Positions 11,391-22,551 of a stretch of DNA of 64,000 nt are shown here, one piece after another. A program made the position numbers and the translations under genes. The notes below the pieces were generated by a model. The model ran no database searches. It was not told the origin of the DNA and was given only the letters and a program-made list of their open reading frames with translations. The stretch's first letter is position 1. Each line of letters opens with the position of its first letter. The stretch is from Botryotinia globosa (Eukaryota; Ascomycota; Leotiomycetes; Helotiales; Sclerotiniaceae): positions 1,488,001 through 1,552,000 of the forward strand of contig RCSZ01000016.1 in NCBI GenBank assembly GCA_014898425.1, given 5' to 3'.

Positions 11391-12353
11391 ACAATCTTCA
11401 ACTGATGCACAAATTGATCCTACCAATTGATTCTTGTCGTTGGTTAACGTAGCAACCATGCTATTTGAAATTGAGATAGTGGTTGAATGTCATGGTGATC
11501 TGTGAACATATTTCAAGCTATACGCAATGGTGTAATATGCCAGGAAGCCAAAGCTCCACAATATATAACGCCTAATTCCAAGTCGGCTGCGAACGCTAAT
11601 GTTTTCTCGTCAACCAAGAGATAAACTACCGGCTAATGAATCTCCACTTCGGTAAATTTAGGTCTCACATTATGCGATGTGATTTTTGATAGGTTAGAAT
11701 TCTGCTAAACTCTTTTGTAGAGCATTAAAAATCGGAAACTCAATTTTCTTTTCTTTAGAGTTGAAACTTAGGAAGTAAAGGATGCTTAGGTCTCTTGGAA
11801 TTTGAAGTCTGCTTTGTCTAGGTAAGCCTCAGGGTAATATCTCATGAACAGGTACATTCAACACCCCTCTGCTATTTCTTGTGCTCACCGAAAAGTGCAA
11901 TTATTTCCATTTCAATTCTATTGATTGCTCTATTCTATTGGGGACTTCAAAAGTTTTCGATAAATTTATTTTCAACAGATGAATACAATCAAGTAAAGAT
12001 CTACTTGAAGAACTCATATAGCCATCTTTATGAAATTATTTTCTCATTATGTTTGCTACATTGATGTCACGAGGGGTTATAAATTCGGAGATAAAAAAAA
12101 TTCATGTAGTGCAACGCAAGCAATGACCAAAGTTTGCAAGATCTTTCGCTTGCTAACTCATATTATCATCATGATACTACGGCCTAGTGGTCAGAAACCG
12201 CAAGTACCGCTTCTGCATTGAAGTGTTAATCAGTTAAAATATAAGCTCTTGAATATGATCTAATATCTCGATTTGTTTCATACACCCAAGCCCAAGCCCG
12301 AGAGCTTGAATTAAAATACGATTTAAGAAAAATTATCGATAGGTCGCGTTGAA
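11391..12353. other. Intergenic region, ~960 bp
   Basis: 3' flank of member C and promoter of the first F-box-like gene. A TGGCCTAGTGG-like string near 12180 resembles a tRNA A box but has no B box or cloverleaf. Nothing else seen. Confidence 0.5.
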
Positions 12354-13758
12354 ATGAATGCCTATAACTCTATGCTGAGGGCTAAGGTTTACGACAGTCC
12401 TTTTGCACTCTCAGGTGTGCATATCAAAAGAAAAAAATCTCCATTTCAGAAGTGTGTCCCAATCAAAAGAAAAACGAGACTTTTGGATCTTCCTACCAGT
12501 AAGCCCAATATTTGTCTTCCTATTCCCCAGTATCATCTAACTGTTCTTAGGCGTCTTAGAAAAGATCTTAAGAGAGTTGTTGGTTCCCCAGACGCACATA
12601 ATGCCAGTTATAATTCGAGAAAAAGGTGGCAGGGCAGAACCCCCGATACTGCACTATAGGTACCAATGGAGCGAGGCACGTCAAGAGGAATACGAACTGC
12701 ATCGTCTTCCCCAGCATATGGAAGATAAAACTATACAAATATTCTGGGCTGCAACTCCTACGAAGCAGGAGGCGAAACTTATTGAAGCTGGGTATAATCA
12801 GCTTACAACAATAACCAAAATAGGTCGGAAAATCCACGGCTTTTTACATGACCGTAAGGGCTATGGAGTTCAAGTCATTCACCGATCCACAATAACTCTC
12901 ACCGCAATATCAGGAGTTGCGATCCTGCGTTCTTGCAAACGTCTTAATAAATTGGGAGTTGCCGTACTTTATGGGGAAAACTCCTTCGTTTTTGACACAC
13001 GCGGGTCTCCAAGCTTTACCGGACCTCAAAGTGTTGTTACCATGAACCAGCTCTCGTATGATTTCGATGAGATTCCAGGTCATCGACGTAAGGATGGAAC
13101 CATGCCAACTGCAGAACACATTTCCCATTCTATTAATATGGTCTTCCAACAGGATCAAGACAAGTTAAAGTTCGCATATAAAGACTTAGAAAAAAATGAA
13201 CAGAAATCAAAGTTCATTTACCAGGACCCATTCGTTAGATTTCTGATGGAAATTGGCCGGAAAAATGCTTCGAAGCTTACCAAAATTGTCATTCAGGGCA
13301 AACTTAACTGGATTATCGGCAAATGGCAATACACAAAGTCTATCCCAGTCGGACTTCATGACCTTCTTCCAATTTATACTACCATTCTCATAGAAGTTTG
13401 TAAGAACATCCATACCATAACCTTGCATGACGACGACCGGGGCTACCCTCAAATGAAGCGGCTGGATCGGCGAGATACGGACAGGAACAAGCAAATAAAT
13501 GAGTCTGTCGAGAAGCTTGTTCATGCGCTTCCATATCTTCAGAAATTACAATTAGGCCGTTACGAGTTCGTACCAGCCGGCTGTGGATATGATCCAGGTA
13601 CTCCTGGTAGTGATGTCATAAAATTGGTGCATCCAGAGGATGAGTGGGGGATGGCTTTGAAGTGGATAGGATTCGTTGAACAACGTGCCCTGAGCCGCAC
13701 ACTGGCAGAATCAAAATGCGAAGAAAGAAAGGAGAATGGGGAAAAAACAAGAAGTTGA
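12354..13758 (+). CDS. F-box-like protein, paralogue 1, one intron
   Basis: The gene is 450 residues after splicing: exon 1 12354..12498, intron 12499..12550 (GTAAGC...CTAAC...TTCTTAG, 52 nt), exon 2 12551..13758. Joining recreates an F-box-like helix, RLLDLPTS|VLEKILRELLVP, that the unspliced frame lacks. The intron sits at the same place and phase as in paralogue 2. Downstream is the repeat-like body of this fungal family: SCKRLNKLGVAVLYGENSFVFD, the DPFVRFLMEIGRKNASKL block, LLPIYTTILIEVCKNIHTITL and a final LPYLQKLQLG. In related proteins the N-terminal box resembles the Skp1-binding motif of SCF ubiquitin ligases and the body is a degenerate leucine-rich region. No substrate can be inferred. 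A basic Lys-rich exon 1 start is an oddity. Confidence 0.72.
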
Positions 13759-14967
13759 TGAGGTCGGGATAGTATAAATCGTCTCCCACATTTGCAATAA
13801 GTAGACCACCCCTCTTTTGGGCCACCCTTTTACACCAAAAATCACTTTTTTGATTTATCAATATCTTTATTAATACTAAATACAATTTAATAGAAATTTA
13901 AATCTATGTAATTCAAATTATTTTAAATCTATTTTGAAATTTTAAGATTTCTAGGATTTTTCTAGATCGATTTCTAGAGTTTCCAAATATCGATTTCAAT
14001 TTATATACAAATCACATACAAATTTAAAATTTCATAAAATCTATGATACTTTTTAAAGAAAAATAGCTAAAAATAAATTTTAAAATTTTGTTATAAAATT
14101 TTAAGATATTTAATTTGAAAAATCTTAATAATAAAAAACCTTCTTATAAATAAATATTTAAAGGGGTATCCTTAAAATTACAAAGATTATTTATATTATT
14201 TTTAATTCACTATATACTATATCTTTATATTTACTCATTTTTTTGGATTTTTTTTGAATTCCTATATAGATTTAGATTTGAATTTTTCAAAAAGATATAC
14301 ATCTTTCTTTTAGTAATTATTGTTAAAAAGTTATTCAAGATTTTATAAAATTTTAAATTTATATATGATTTATATGTAAATTGAAAATCGATATTTTGAA
14401 GCTCTAGAAATCGATTTAGAAAAATCCTAAAACTCTAAAAACTGTAATATAAGCCTAAAATAGTTCGAATTATATATATATATATAAATTTTTATTAAAT
14501 TGTATTCAATATTGATAGAGATATTGATAGGTCAAACAGTGATTTTTAGTGTAAAAGGGTGGCCCAAAAGAGGGGTGGCCCGAAAGTAGGGTGGTCGACT
14601 TACTGGATCAGATCTTTGACTAAAGGTCCACCATACAGTATTAGTCATGACCACTGTAGTATCATCGTTGGAATAGGTGATAGCTATATATTCACTACCA
14701 CGCTTAAACTAGCGTGAGACTCTAGTACGCCAGTACGGCTACCTCAATCTCTATTTAGTTTGCATGTCATTCTACAAGACCCCAATAATACATGCCTCTA
14801 CTTGGTTCGCCTTCAATAGTCATAAAGAAACTTATCCCATCTATCCTGCCCTCTTTCTATTACATTTAGCTTCTCCAGCTACTCCAGTATCCACCTGCCT
14901 AAAGCCCGAGAATTGCAGAAACTTATTGATTGTCTAGATTGCCTGTCTAGCAATAGTCACACTCATA
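13759..14967. other. Spacer between F-box-like paralogues, mostly a fold-back element
   Basis: Holds the 801-bp inverted-repeat element annotated below (13800..14600) and 370 bp of ordinary sequence before paralogue 2. No coding potential. Confidence 0.7.
13800..14600. mobile_element. AT-rich fold-back (MITE-like) element with long terminal inverted repeats and TA flanks
   Basis: The two ends are inverted copies: left AGTAGACCACCCC..., right ...GGGTGGTCGACT. Each outer end is immediately flanked by TA (13798-13799 and 14601-14602), as left by Tc1/mariner-type insertion. The arms (about 13800-14060 and 14335-14600) remain similar along ~250 bp, sharing GGGCCACCCTTTTACAC, TATCAATATCT and TTTCTAGAG blocks, with many transitions. 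The right end carries an extra GGGCCACCC copy that the left end lacks. The interior is extremely AT-rich and has no transposase frame, so this is a non-autonomous, probably RIP-degraded, element. Superfamily is inferred from the TA flanks only. Confidence 0.75.
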
Positions 14968-16697
14968 ATGGCGAGCAAATATCGGACCCTGGATGTTGAT
15001 TCAACTTCGAACGCTTCGACAGTAGATACATTGATGGCAAAAATCAGTATCAAAACCCCTAAGCCGAAAGTTTGTGCTCTCCTCGATAAACTTCCCAGAG
15101 GTAAGTGATCGATCTTTTCATTTTGACTTCAGGAACTAACAAAAAAATAGAGATCCGCGATAATATCTGGCGACTCATTCTTTTAAGACCGGTTGCGATC
15201 ATGCCAAGTGTTCGCAAACGGGAGTACCTATTTGCAACAGGGAGTCAAGCCGAAGGTCACAAGCATTGTAGGTTTCAACGAAAATTTAGTTACGATTGGG
15301 CCCAGGCGCCAGCTCCAGAGACCTATTTCGGTGGCAACACCATTAGTCGGGAAATCGCATGGACTACAAACCCTACCCGCGAGGAACTCAAACTCATTCA
15401 AAGTGGAGTCAAAAAATTCACGATTGATAACAGAAATTCCGACTGTACATTAAGCATCATTTCAGACACCCACCAGTGGCCCAGTCTGTATAATTTCCCT
15501 GAGCCCGGTCAACAGACCAAGTGTGCTGTACATCATCGAGATGGATTTGGTCCTCAAATCATAAAGAAGACCGAATTCCAACTATACCCGTTTGATCGTT
15601 CTGTCAATATCGTGCGAGTTTGCAAACAAATGGAGCAAGAGTGCACTGAAATTCTTTACGGAGAGAACAAATATGAATTTGATGTGTCAGACTGTCATAG
15701 GATGCACCAGCTGAAGACCCCATGGGATGTCCCTGGTTTTCCGCTGTTTGAGGAGTTACCCAGTAAGGCCACTATTAGTATTGCTGTCGAGAAACTTTTC
15801 GATTTAGAACGCTATCAGCCAGCGTTTATTGCAAAAGATCCACTTATTCGTTTTATGGCGTACATTGGACGCAAGAATTCTTCGCTATTGAGAGATCTTA
15901 AATTTGATGGAGGATTCACGCTTACTCTCAAGCCGCCTGGCGAAAGAAACCCGTCGCTCGGGTTTGGAGCAATCTTGCCTATGTACACGCTCATCATAGC
16001 AGAAGTCTGTCCCAAAATACGCAAGCTCACCTTGCACCAGCGCTCTCTCGCCTTTGACACGGACAATAGAAGTGCCGAAAGGGAACAAGAGATGGGGTAT
16101 GACTACGGCATGATGTATAATATCTTAGGTAAAGTGGTTCTCGGTCTACCAAATCTCCAGCAACTTCAACTAGGCGCTTATCCCGAGCCTCCAACTGCTC
16201 GTTATCCATCTCATTGCTATGCAGATCATAGATACGAGTGGGGAAAGTCTATTCAATGGATGAAGTTTGTCGACGAGCGATATGTCAACCAGCTACATGC
16301 ACCAAAAACTATACCGACCCATTTGTCTAATATTGATGTGGGGAAAGCTCAGGTTCCAGGCCGGAGTGGTATTTATAGTCGCCACAAAGATTCGCGAGAA
16401 CACGAACGTCCAGGTAGTTACGGTACTAGCACTTGCACCTGGACTGTCACCCGCTGCCCATCCCAAGCCAATCCGGGCTCTATTGGAGAACCGCCAATGG
16501 ATACTCCTCATCGAAGAGACGGATATGGATTTCTGCCAGGAAAGTCGGGTGATGTGTGGAGATGTTCGGATGCACATGGCGGTGTCAGACGTGATCACGG
16601 ACAAATCTTGAACATTTCAACGAAGGTAGACCAGGACAGCGCACCCCGTACCTGGGTTCCTGGTCAACGCGTGAGAAGATGGTGGCACTCATCCTGA
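14968..16697 (+). CDS. F-box-like protein, paralogue 2, one intron
   Basis: Exon 1 is 14968..15100, the intron 15101..15150 (GTAAGT...CTAAC...AATAG, 50 nt), exon 2 15151..16697; 559 residues. Splicing produces ALLDKLPR|EIRDNIWRLILL, the F-box-like helix. The body parallels paralogue 1: VCKQMEQECTEILYGENKYEFD, DPLIRFMAYIGRKNSSLL, AILPMYTLIIAEVCPKIRKLTLH, LPNLQQLQLGAY and YEWGKSIQWMKFVDER, where paralogue 1 has DEWGMALKWIGFVEQR. Paralogue 1 stops ~25 residues later, whereas this frame runs on for ~130 residues of low-structure Gly/Ser/Arg/Pro sequence. A second + frame is also open there, so the true C terminus (stop, frameshift or unrecognised intron near 16290) is uncertain. Confidence 0.65.
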
Positions 16698-17473
16698 AAA
16701 ATGCTTGGTATTCCTCAGCAACATGCATCTGATTTTCACTAATTTGGGTAGACCCGCGTATGTCTATCAGATGTTAGAATTGCTAGAGCACCAGTAGGTT
16801 GGTAATGGCTGCATACATTGACAGATACAATGTTCATTTTGCATCCGACGCCCAATTGGTTAACATCGAAACCAATAATTTTATTATCATATCGGTGGCG
16901 AATCTTTCTGCCTTCTAAGCGCTTCCATCAAGAATCCAAAACATGTCGCGGAATTCAATTTTCGAAAAGTTTCTTCAATCGCTTCACCCGCCAGTGTAGG
17001 ATTTATTGCTGGCTGCCACAGGGTGCGAGGTAAAATATGTATCTTAGATTTGGAGGAGTGGCAGATGAACTTCCAAGGTCAAGCATCTTGATTGATTTCC
17101 GCTAAAGCTATTTTAGAATGAGGCAATCTTAAAGCTGAATATCGATGTTCATTGATTCGTTTAAAATTGCTTTCATATATGCATCATGTGATACATACAA
17201 AGCTTTTCATTTTGAGAAAGAGAAAGTCTCGTAGTGCTACTTGATGTGAAACATTGGAAACTAAACCATGCCTCAAAATTTTCCCATGCACCTTCCTTCA
17301 TTTACTGAACTGCGATCACGTTTCACCACATTTTTCCAGATTCGACTACCATTTGAAATCTTCCGGATATTGGTTTCGTTCAAAAGTCTCTGGGGTAACA
17401 AGTGGAGTAGTAGTATCTCCTAATATTTCTCCAATACCCACTTGCCGTGGTACTTATTTGGCAGGATACATCC
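16698..17473. other. Convergent intergenic region
   Basis: 3' flanks of the F-box-like gene and the dehydrogenase. No repeats or coding potential seen. Confidence 0.6.
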
Positions 17474-18750
17474 TTACAAAGTATGCTTCGCCTTCCCAAT
17501 CAAATGATTGTTGACCGGTGTCAATGGCTCTCTCCCTTTCAATACTGCATCGATGTTTTTCATTGTCAACTCCTCAAATCCAATGTGGCTGTAGAAATAT
17601 CAGTAATCTGTGAATCAATCCAAATAAAGAAACATACGTTTCAAGTGTGCCGCCAGCATTATGGCTAGTAAGCGTGACATTCCTCGAAGTCTTCAGCCTA
17701 TCGCTTACTCTTGGCTCATGCTCATGAACATCTAGTCCTACACCCACCAATTTTCCTGATTCAACAGCTTCGGCCAATGCTTCCTCGTCCACTAAGACAC
17801 CTCTAGCAATGTTCACAAATCGACTTTTTTCCTTAAATTTGCTCAACCTCTGTCGATCAAGGAATTTTCTTCCATCTGGAGAAGCAGGTGTAGCGAGAAC
17901 TACGCAATCGCTGAGGGCTAACATATCATCCAGATCAGTAAAGAACTGTGCTTCAATGGCAGCCTCCTGGGATGGAGCCTTTCGGACGATGTCGTAGTAC
18001 AGGATTTTCATTCCGAATGCCAGAAAAGCTTTCCGGGCGATGTTATAGCCAATATTTCCCAAGCCAACAATACCAAGCGTGTGGCCACGAGGATTGTGAG
18101 ACATAGCTGCGGCATTGGCATGGCAATCTTGGAACGAAGCTGCACCAGAACGAGCAGCTTGGGTGCACCTTATTTGTGTTAGGGCTTGTAATGTGTGATC
18201 CAGGTAAGATTGTAAAACCCACCAAGTGAGGTTTCTGAACGTAGCTAAGATCAAGAAGATAGCGAAATCTGCTACAGATTCGGTAGTAGCTGTGGAGCTG
18301 TACAAATTCATTAATCACATATGCGGAGATTATGAAAGTCACCCAAACCTGTTGCAATAGACAATACCTATCCGGATCATGCGTTAGTAACACAAAGTGA
18401 ACATTTATCGCACAAGAATCCATACCTCGGTCGGCCAGAAGGTCTACATCGGCCCAATCAAAACCAGCCCCGGCAGATGCGAATATTCGGCACGATTCAG
18501 GTACTAAGGGGATGAGCTCCGAGTCCCATCTACCCATTTCACCACCAGTATTCCAGAAGGGTCTAAATATTGCGGAAAAGTTGCCCCATCTGTTTTCTTT
18601 CAAGCCTTTCATGAATTCATCACGTTGACGCTCTTCTGTTGAAGGTCGTATGATTGTAAAATCCTTAGAAAATTGTTCATATAAATCAAGGTTCCATTTG
18701 ACTGGGTCGCCAATGTGCAGAACTATCGGTTTTGGTTTGACGGTAGTCAT
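17474..18750 (-). CDS. D-isomer-specific 2-hydroxyacid dehydrogenase, four exons with a 19-nt micro-exon
   Basis: NAD(P)-dependent reductase of 2-keto acids (glyoxylate/hydroxypyruvate reductase-like), 372 residues. Exons: 18426..18750, 18349..18367, 17638..18297, 17474..17588; introns of 58, 51 and 49 nt. The micro-exon supplies GIVYCN(S), joining LLADRG to STATTESVADFAIF exactly as the family requires. The last junction gives GGTLET|HIGFEELTMKNI. Rossmann motif GLGNIG at ~193-198; catalytic Arg in NIARGVLVDEEAL (~280), the acid in DVHEHEP (~305-310) and His in TSHNAGG (~327). The second donor (GTTTGG) is non-consensus. No targeting signal, so probably cytosolic. It is divergent from the glutathione S-transferase gene, a 588-bp shared spacer. 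Substrate is not determined by sequence. Confidence 0.93.
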
Positions 18751-19338
18751 GGTAATGATGATAAGAATACAGTTCAAAACTTGGTGAGGAGAGAAAAGAA
18801 GGGATAGCAAGTGAAGTGGTCAAAAAAGCGAAGATATGATTCAATTATAAAATCCTCACTACTAGCTGAAGGAATCATGGTGACTTGACCAGACATCTTT
18901 GGTGTGGGCGATAACAATCTTGTCACTGCATGTTCACTGCATATGCAGTTATCCATGTCGGAGATGCTTCTGCCCAGCTTTGTGTAGACTACTACCCAGC
19001 ATTCGCGTTCTCAAGACCAATCATAAAGTGGAAGAAGTTCAAAAGCAATCTATTTATCGATTTTTATCGATTCTAGCACCTGATCAGCTGTATACATGGC
19101 GGCGAGTGTTTGATAACATTGGTTGCGCTCAGTCGGATGGTAGCACAAAGTCCATACAGAAGAGAAGAAATTAATGCCTCAGTAATAAGGCTCTCAGTGC
19201 AATTTTGGCCTCGGAAGGGCGGATGGAAATATGAGTCCGGGGAGACGACGACATGTATAAATTGAGACACCTCAGCTGGCATTTAACGGGTATCGTCTTC
19301 TCACTAGTATTATAGGAAATTGTCACGAGACGTTAATC
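18751..19338. promoter_or_regulatory. Divergent promoter between dehydrogenase and glutathione S-transferase genes
   Basis: 588 bp between the two start codons. No clear operator or repeat was recognised; co-regulation of the two redox genes is only an inference from the head-to-head layout. Confidence 0.35.
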
Positions 19339-20120
19339 ATGGCGTCTACAAACAAGCCTGGACTTCCAACCTTCCACCACCTCAATGTAAGTGGGCCGGG
19401 CAATCTTTCCATCAGTCCCAACCTCTAAACCAACATCACCCCACCAAATGCACCCACACATGCTGACGCCATCCCTTCATGTAGGACTCCCAATCCCAAC
19501 GAATTCTCTGGTTTCTCGAAGAGCTAGGAATCGAATATAACCTCGTGTGCCATACACGCGTTGAAGGTCGTGCACCACCCGAGCTCAAAAATGTTCACTT
19601 CATGGGGAAGGCCCCGGTTCTTGTTACATCCGACAATGTGCCCATCGCAGAAAGTAGTGCAATCCTCGGATACCTGATTGATACGTACGATAAAGATGGT
19701 AAATTTGCAGCACAGGATAAGGTTCGCGATGAGAGTTTGTCGTCCTTCGCTGGGTCGACTATTGGGACTATCGGAACGATCGAGTTGATATTTGATATCG
19801 TGGCAGAGAGATCTCCGTGGCCACTATCAATATTACTCGGAGGTGTCAAGTCGAACGTACATAAGAGTTTCACGGGGCCAGAATATGCAACTCAATTTCA
19901 ATATCTGGAGAAGCAACTGACAGATGACTGGTTCAATGGAAAGAATTTGGGAAGGTCTGATGTAATGCTGAGTTGGCCCATGGATTTCTTGGCTGCAAAA
20001 AAGTATGTGGAGTTTGAGAAGTACCCCAAGATTTTCCAGTGGAGACAGAGGATACAAGAAAGAGATGCTTGGAAGAGGGCAATGGAAAAGGGTAATGGGT
20101 ATAATTTGGCGGAGATGTAA
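19339..20120 (+). CDS. Glutathione S-transferase, one intron
   Basis: Soluble GST of 227 residues that conjugates or uses glutathione in detoxification. Exon 1 19339..19386 and exon 2 19485..20120; the 98-nt intron runs GTAAGT...CATGTAG. The junction makes FHHLN|DSQSQRILWFLEELG, the N-terminal beta-alpha of the thioredoxin fold with the Ser/Asn cluster that binds the glutathione thiol in fungal (Gst3/Ure2-like) GSTs. K-x-P (GKAPVLV) is the cis-proline loop and ESSAILGYLIDTY the gamma-glutamyl-binding ES motif. Residues ~100-227 form the all-helical C-terminal domain with SDVMLSWPMDF as the N-capping box (usually S/T-x-x-D). Complete and normal in length. Confidence 0.92.
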
Positions 20121-20892
20121 AGGGGAGTTGTCAGTTGTTTTTGCTGAAATTGTCATGTAATAGCAGCGAGTAATTCTTTCTGATGTACAATTGTCTCAAT
20201 TCAATATTGCATCGATGTTAGTACGTCTGATGCTAATGATCGCATTTCCACTTTTTCCTCAAAAACACGTCTATATTCCGAGAATACCGTGATTTACGCC
20301 TATGCATCAGGTGTTGCATAGGATGGCATTCAGGCTGATATTGGTTGAGTTAAGTGACTAAGTGACGGTATAACCAAGTGCTTCCCCTGGGGGCTCTTTG
20401 GAGTTTTTATGAGGTGTGCCCGTACTCACCAAGGGGCTGTAGATCGTCTGATGAGATTCAATCTACGCTGGGAGGAAGACGTTGTGAAACACTTATCCAT
20501 CCAAGTTGACCCAGACATCAAGGCTAAATTCCCTTCAAAAAGACTCATGCAGTCTAGCGACATGTCTATCTCATTTCATTATCTCAAATTTGTTCTTGTT
20601 GGTGAGGGGGGGTATCTTGGTTGTTATTGCCAATGACCGATCCGCAATTGAGGTCTCCCCGAGCCTCGAGGAATCATTTTAGTCGCCTGCCTGCAATCAC
20701 AGTTCACATATATCACCGGTCACATCAGCCATGAAGTTTGTTGATTCAGATGATAGTCCATGCAAAAACTTATATTAGTACCTATTATGCAATTCAGGCT
20801 ATCAAAAACCCCACTCCACACATCGATTATAACCCGGTATTGTACAATCGCTGGCAGGATCCTCACGTCCGCAATTCAGTGTCTCATGCCCA
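20121..20892. other. Convergent intergenic region
   Basis: Between the GST stop and the methyltransferase stop. No gene, repeat or RNA seen. Confidence 0.6.
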
Positions 20893-22551
20893 TTAAAGTG
20901 GAACAATACCACTTGGAGACAGAGCTTGTGGTCTCTTCGCAGTAATTACATGATTCCCTAAAATACCTGCTCGGAAGCCTGCTTCGCAATAACTAAAGTA
21001 ACCCTAGAACAAATATTAATAATTGTTGACTTCCTGCCATAAAGATTTCACCACTTACAATCCACCTTCTTTGGAAAGTTTCGAGATCTAACAGCGTCAT
21101 GTCTCCTCTTTCTCTCATGTATATCAGCTTAGTCTCATTCCAGTTCTGGATAAAATTCTCCCTCCATAAACGCAAAGTTCGCACATAATGAGGACCTATA
21201 CTTTGTACACTTTCAAGCTCTAGAGAACCAGCAGATCCCGTTTCAAGACGTTCAATAATCTCTCTTGCGGTGGGAAGATATCCTCCTGGGAAGATGTAAC
21301 GTTCCATGAAAGTGTCGATCTTTGATCGAGTTTGGTGGAAGCCCTGTTGGATAATTAATCGCCATACTGATTTTACACAATGAAAATATAACTTTCGAAA
21401 ATTTTCACCTCCATATCCAACTCAAGTGGCTTCGACCGAACGGGTGAAAAGGGCTTAAACTAACCTGATTCGTTTCGGTTGTACATTGTATTACCATGAT
21501 TCCATTTTCTTTGTTCAACAATTCGCTGATCGTCCTGAAATAGGTCTCCATGTACTCCTCTCCAACATGTTCCACCATTTCGACACTGATTATTCTATCA
21601 AAGCCTGCAGGATTAGGCTTAGGGGTCTCTCTATAATCGCAAAGCAATATCTCAATTCGATCTTTCAATCCCGCCTCTTCTACCCTTCTCTCGCCCAAAG
21701 TCTTTTGCTCAATTGACAGAGTTGTCATTGTGACTCTGCATCCAGTTTTCTTCACAGCTTCAATCGCTAAATATGCCCATCCGCCTCCAATTTCGAGAAT
21801 GTGATGTTCTGGCTTGATATCCGCTTTGTCAATAATATTATGCACTTTTCGTCTCTGCGCCTCCTCGAGAGTTTCTTCTCTACCCGTGGTGTCCCATATT
21901 GGACATGAGTAACTCATGTCTGGCGATAGAAAAGAAGAGAAAAGTGCGTTCGAGGTGTCATAGTGGGATGATGCGTTCTGGAGAGCGCGTTGACTATCAT
22001 TTGAGGGCCTGAAGAAGAATTTTTGAATACGGGGAATTATCTGCAGAAACATATTGCCAGTTCCAAAAAGTGCATAGTTTTGTATGTATATCTGTGGTTT
22101 TCTATTGTGAGCCCCGGCAATTTTGACTTTATGGGGTTGGAATCAGAACTCCACATACGGAAACAAGAGCAACAAGATCATCACACTCCAATTCTCCTAC
22201 CATGAATGCCTCAGAAAACCCCTTGAGAATCTGATTAGTATCTGCGACAGAAATCAAATTATGTTCAAGAAGGCTCACCAAATCAACATTGATAGACATT
22301 CGAGTCCAAACGTTAGGACTATTAATGATAACTGAACATTTGGGTTCGCTTGGATCGATCAACTCCGACGATGTGTTACCGAAAAGTGTTGATTTCGTCT
22401 CATTCTGGTCTTTCATTGTGATGTATAGTCTTCCATATTTAATGCTGGGGAGTGTTTGGAGAATGAACGAACGATTGAATGACGAGAAGTGGGAAAGAAT
22501 TGAATTTTCCATTATTGTTATTGCTAACGAGTGTGTACCGTTGAGTTTCAA
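20893..22551 (-). CDS. Cyclopropane-fatty-acid-synthase-like SAM methyltransferase, four exons
   Basis: Class I SAM-dependent methyltransferase of the CFA-synthase family, which modifies unsaturated acyl chains of phospholipids (cyclopropanation or methylation). Exons: 22159..22551, 21465..22091, 21059..21343, 20893..21003; introns 67, 121 and 55 nt, all phase 0; 471 residues. Splices restore DDLVALVS|IYIQNYALFG, CTTETNQ|GFHQTRSK and FQRRWI|GYFSYCEAGFRAG. The SAM-binding loop is LEIGGGWAYLA (~230-240); ISVEMVEHVGEEYM is the acidic active-site strand; ERYIFPGGYLP and SIGPHYVRTLRLWRENF are CFA signatures. The C terminus keeps YCEAGF. A start 13 codons later (MENSILSH) is also possible. Fungal members of this group are usually membrane-associated; no strong membrane span is seen here. 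Confidence 0.9.

Noticed and set aside
12170..12230. Possible tRNA at GGCCTAGTGGTCAGAAACCGC
   Set aside because: A-box resemblance only; no cloverleaf or B box.
16293..16604. 103-codon minus-strand frame under the F-box-like gene
   Set aside because: Antisense to the paralogue 2 frame, no recognisable features.
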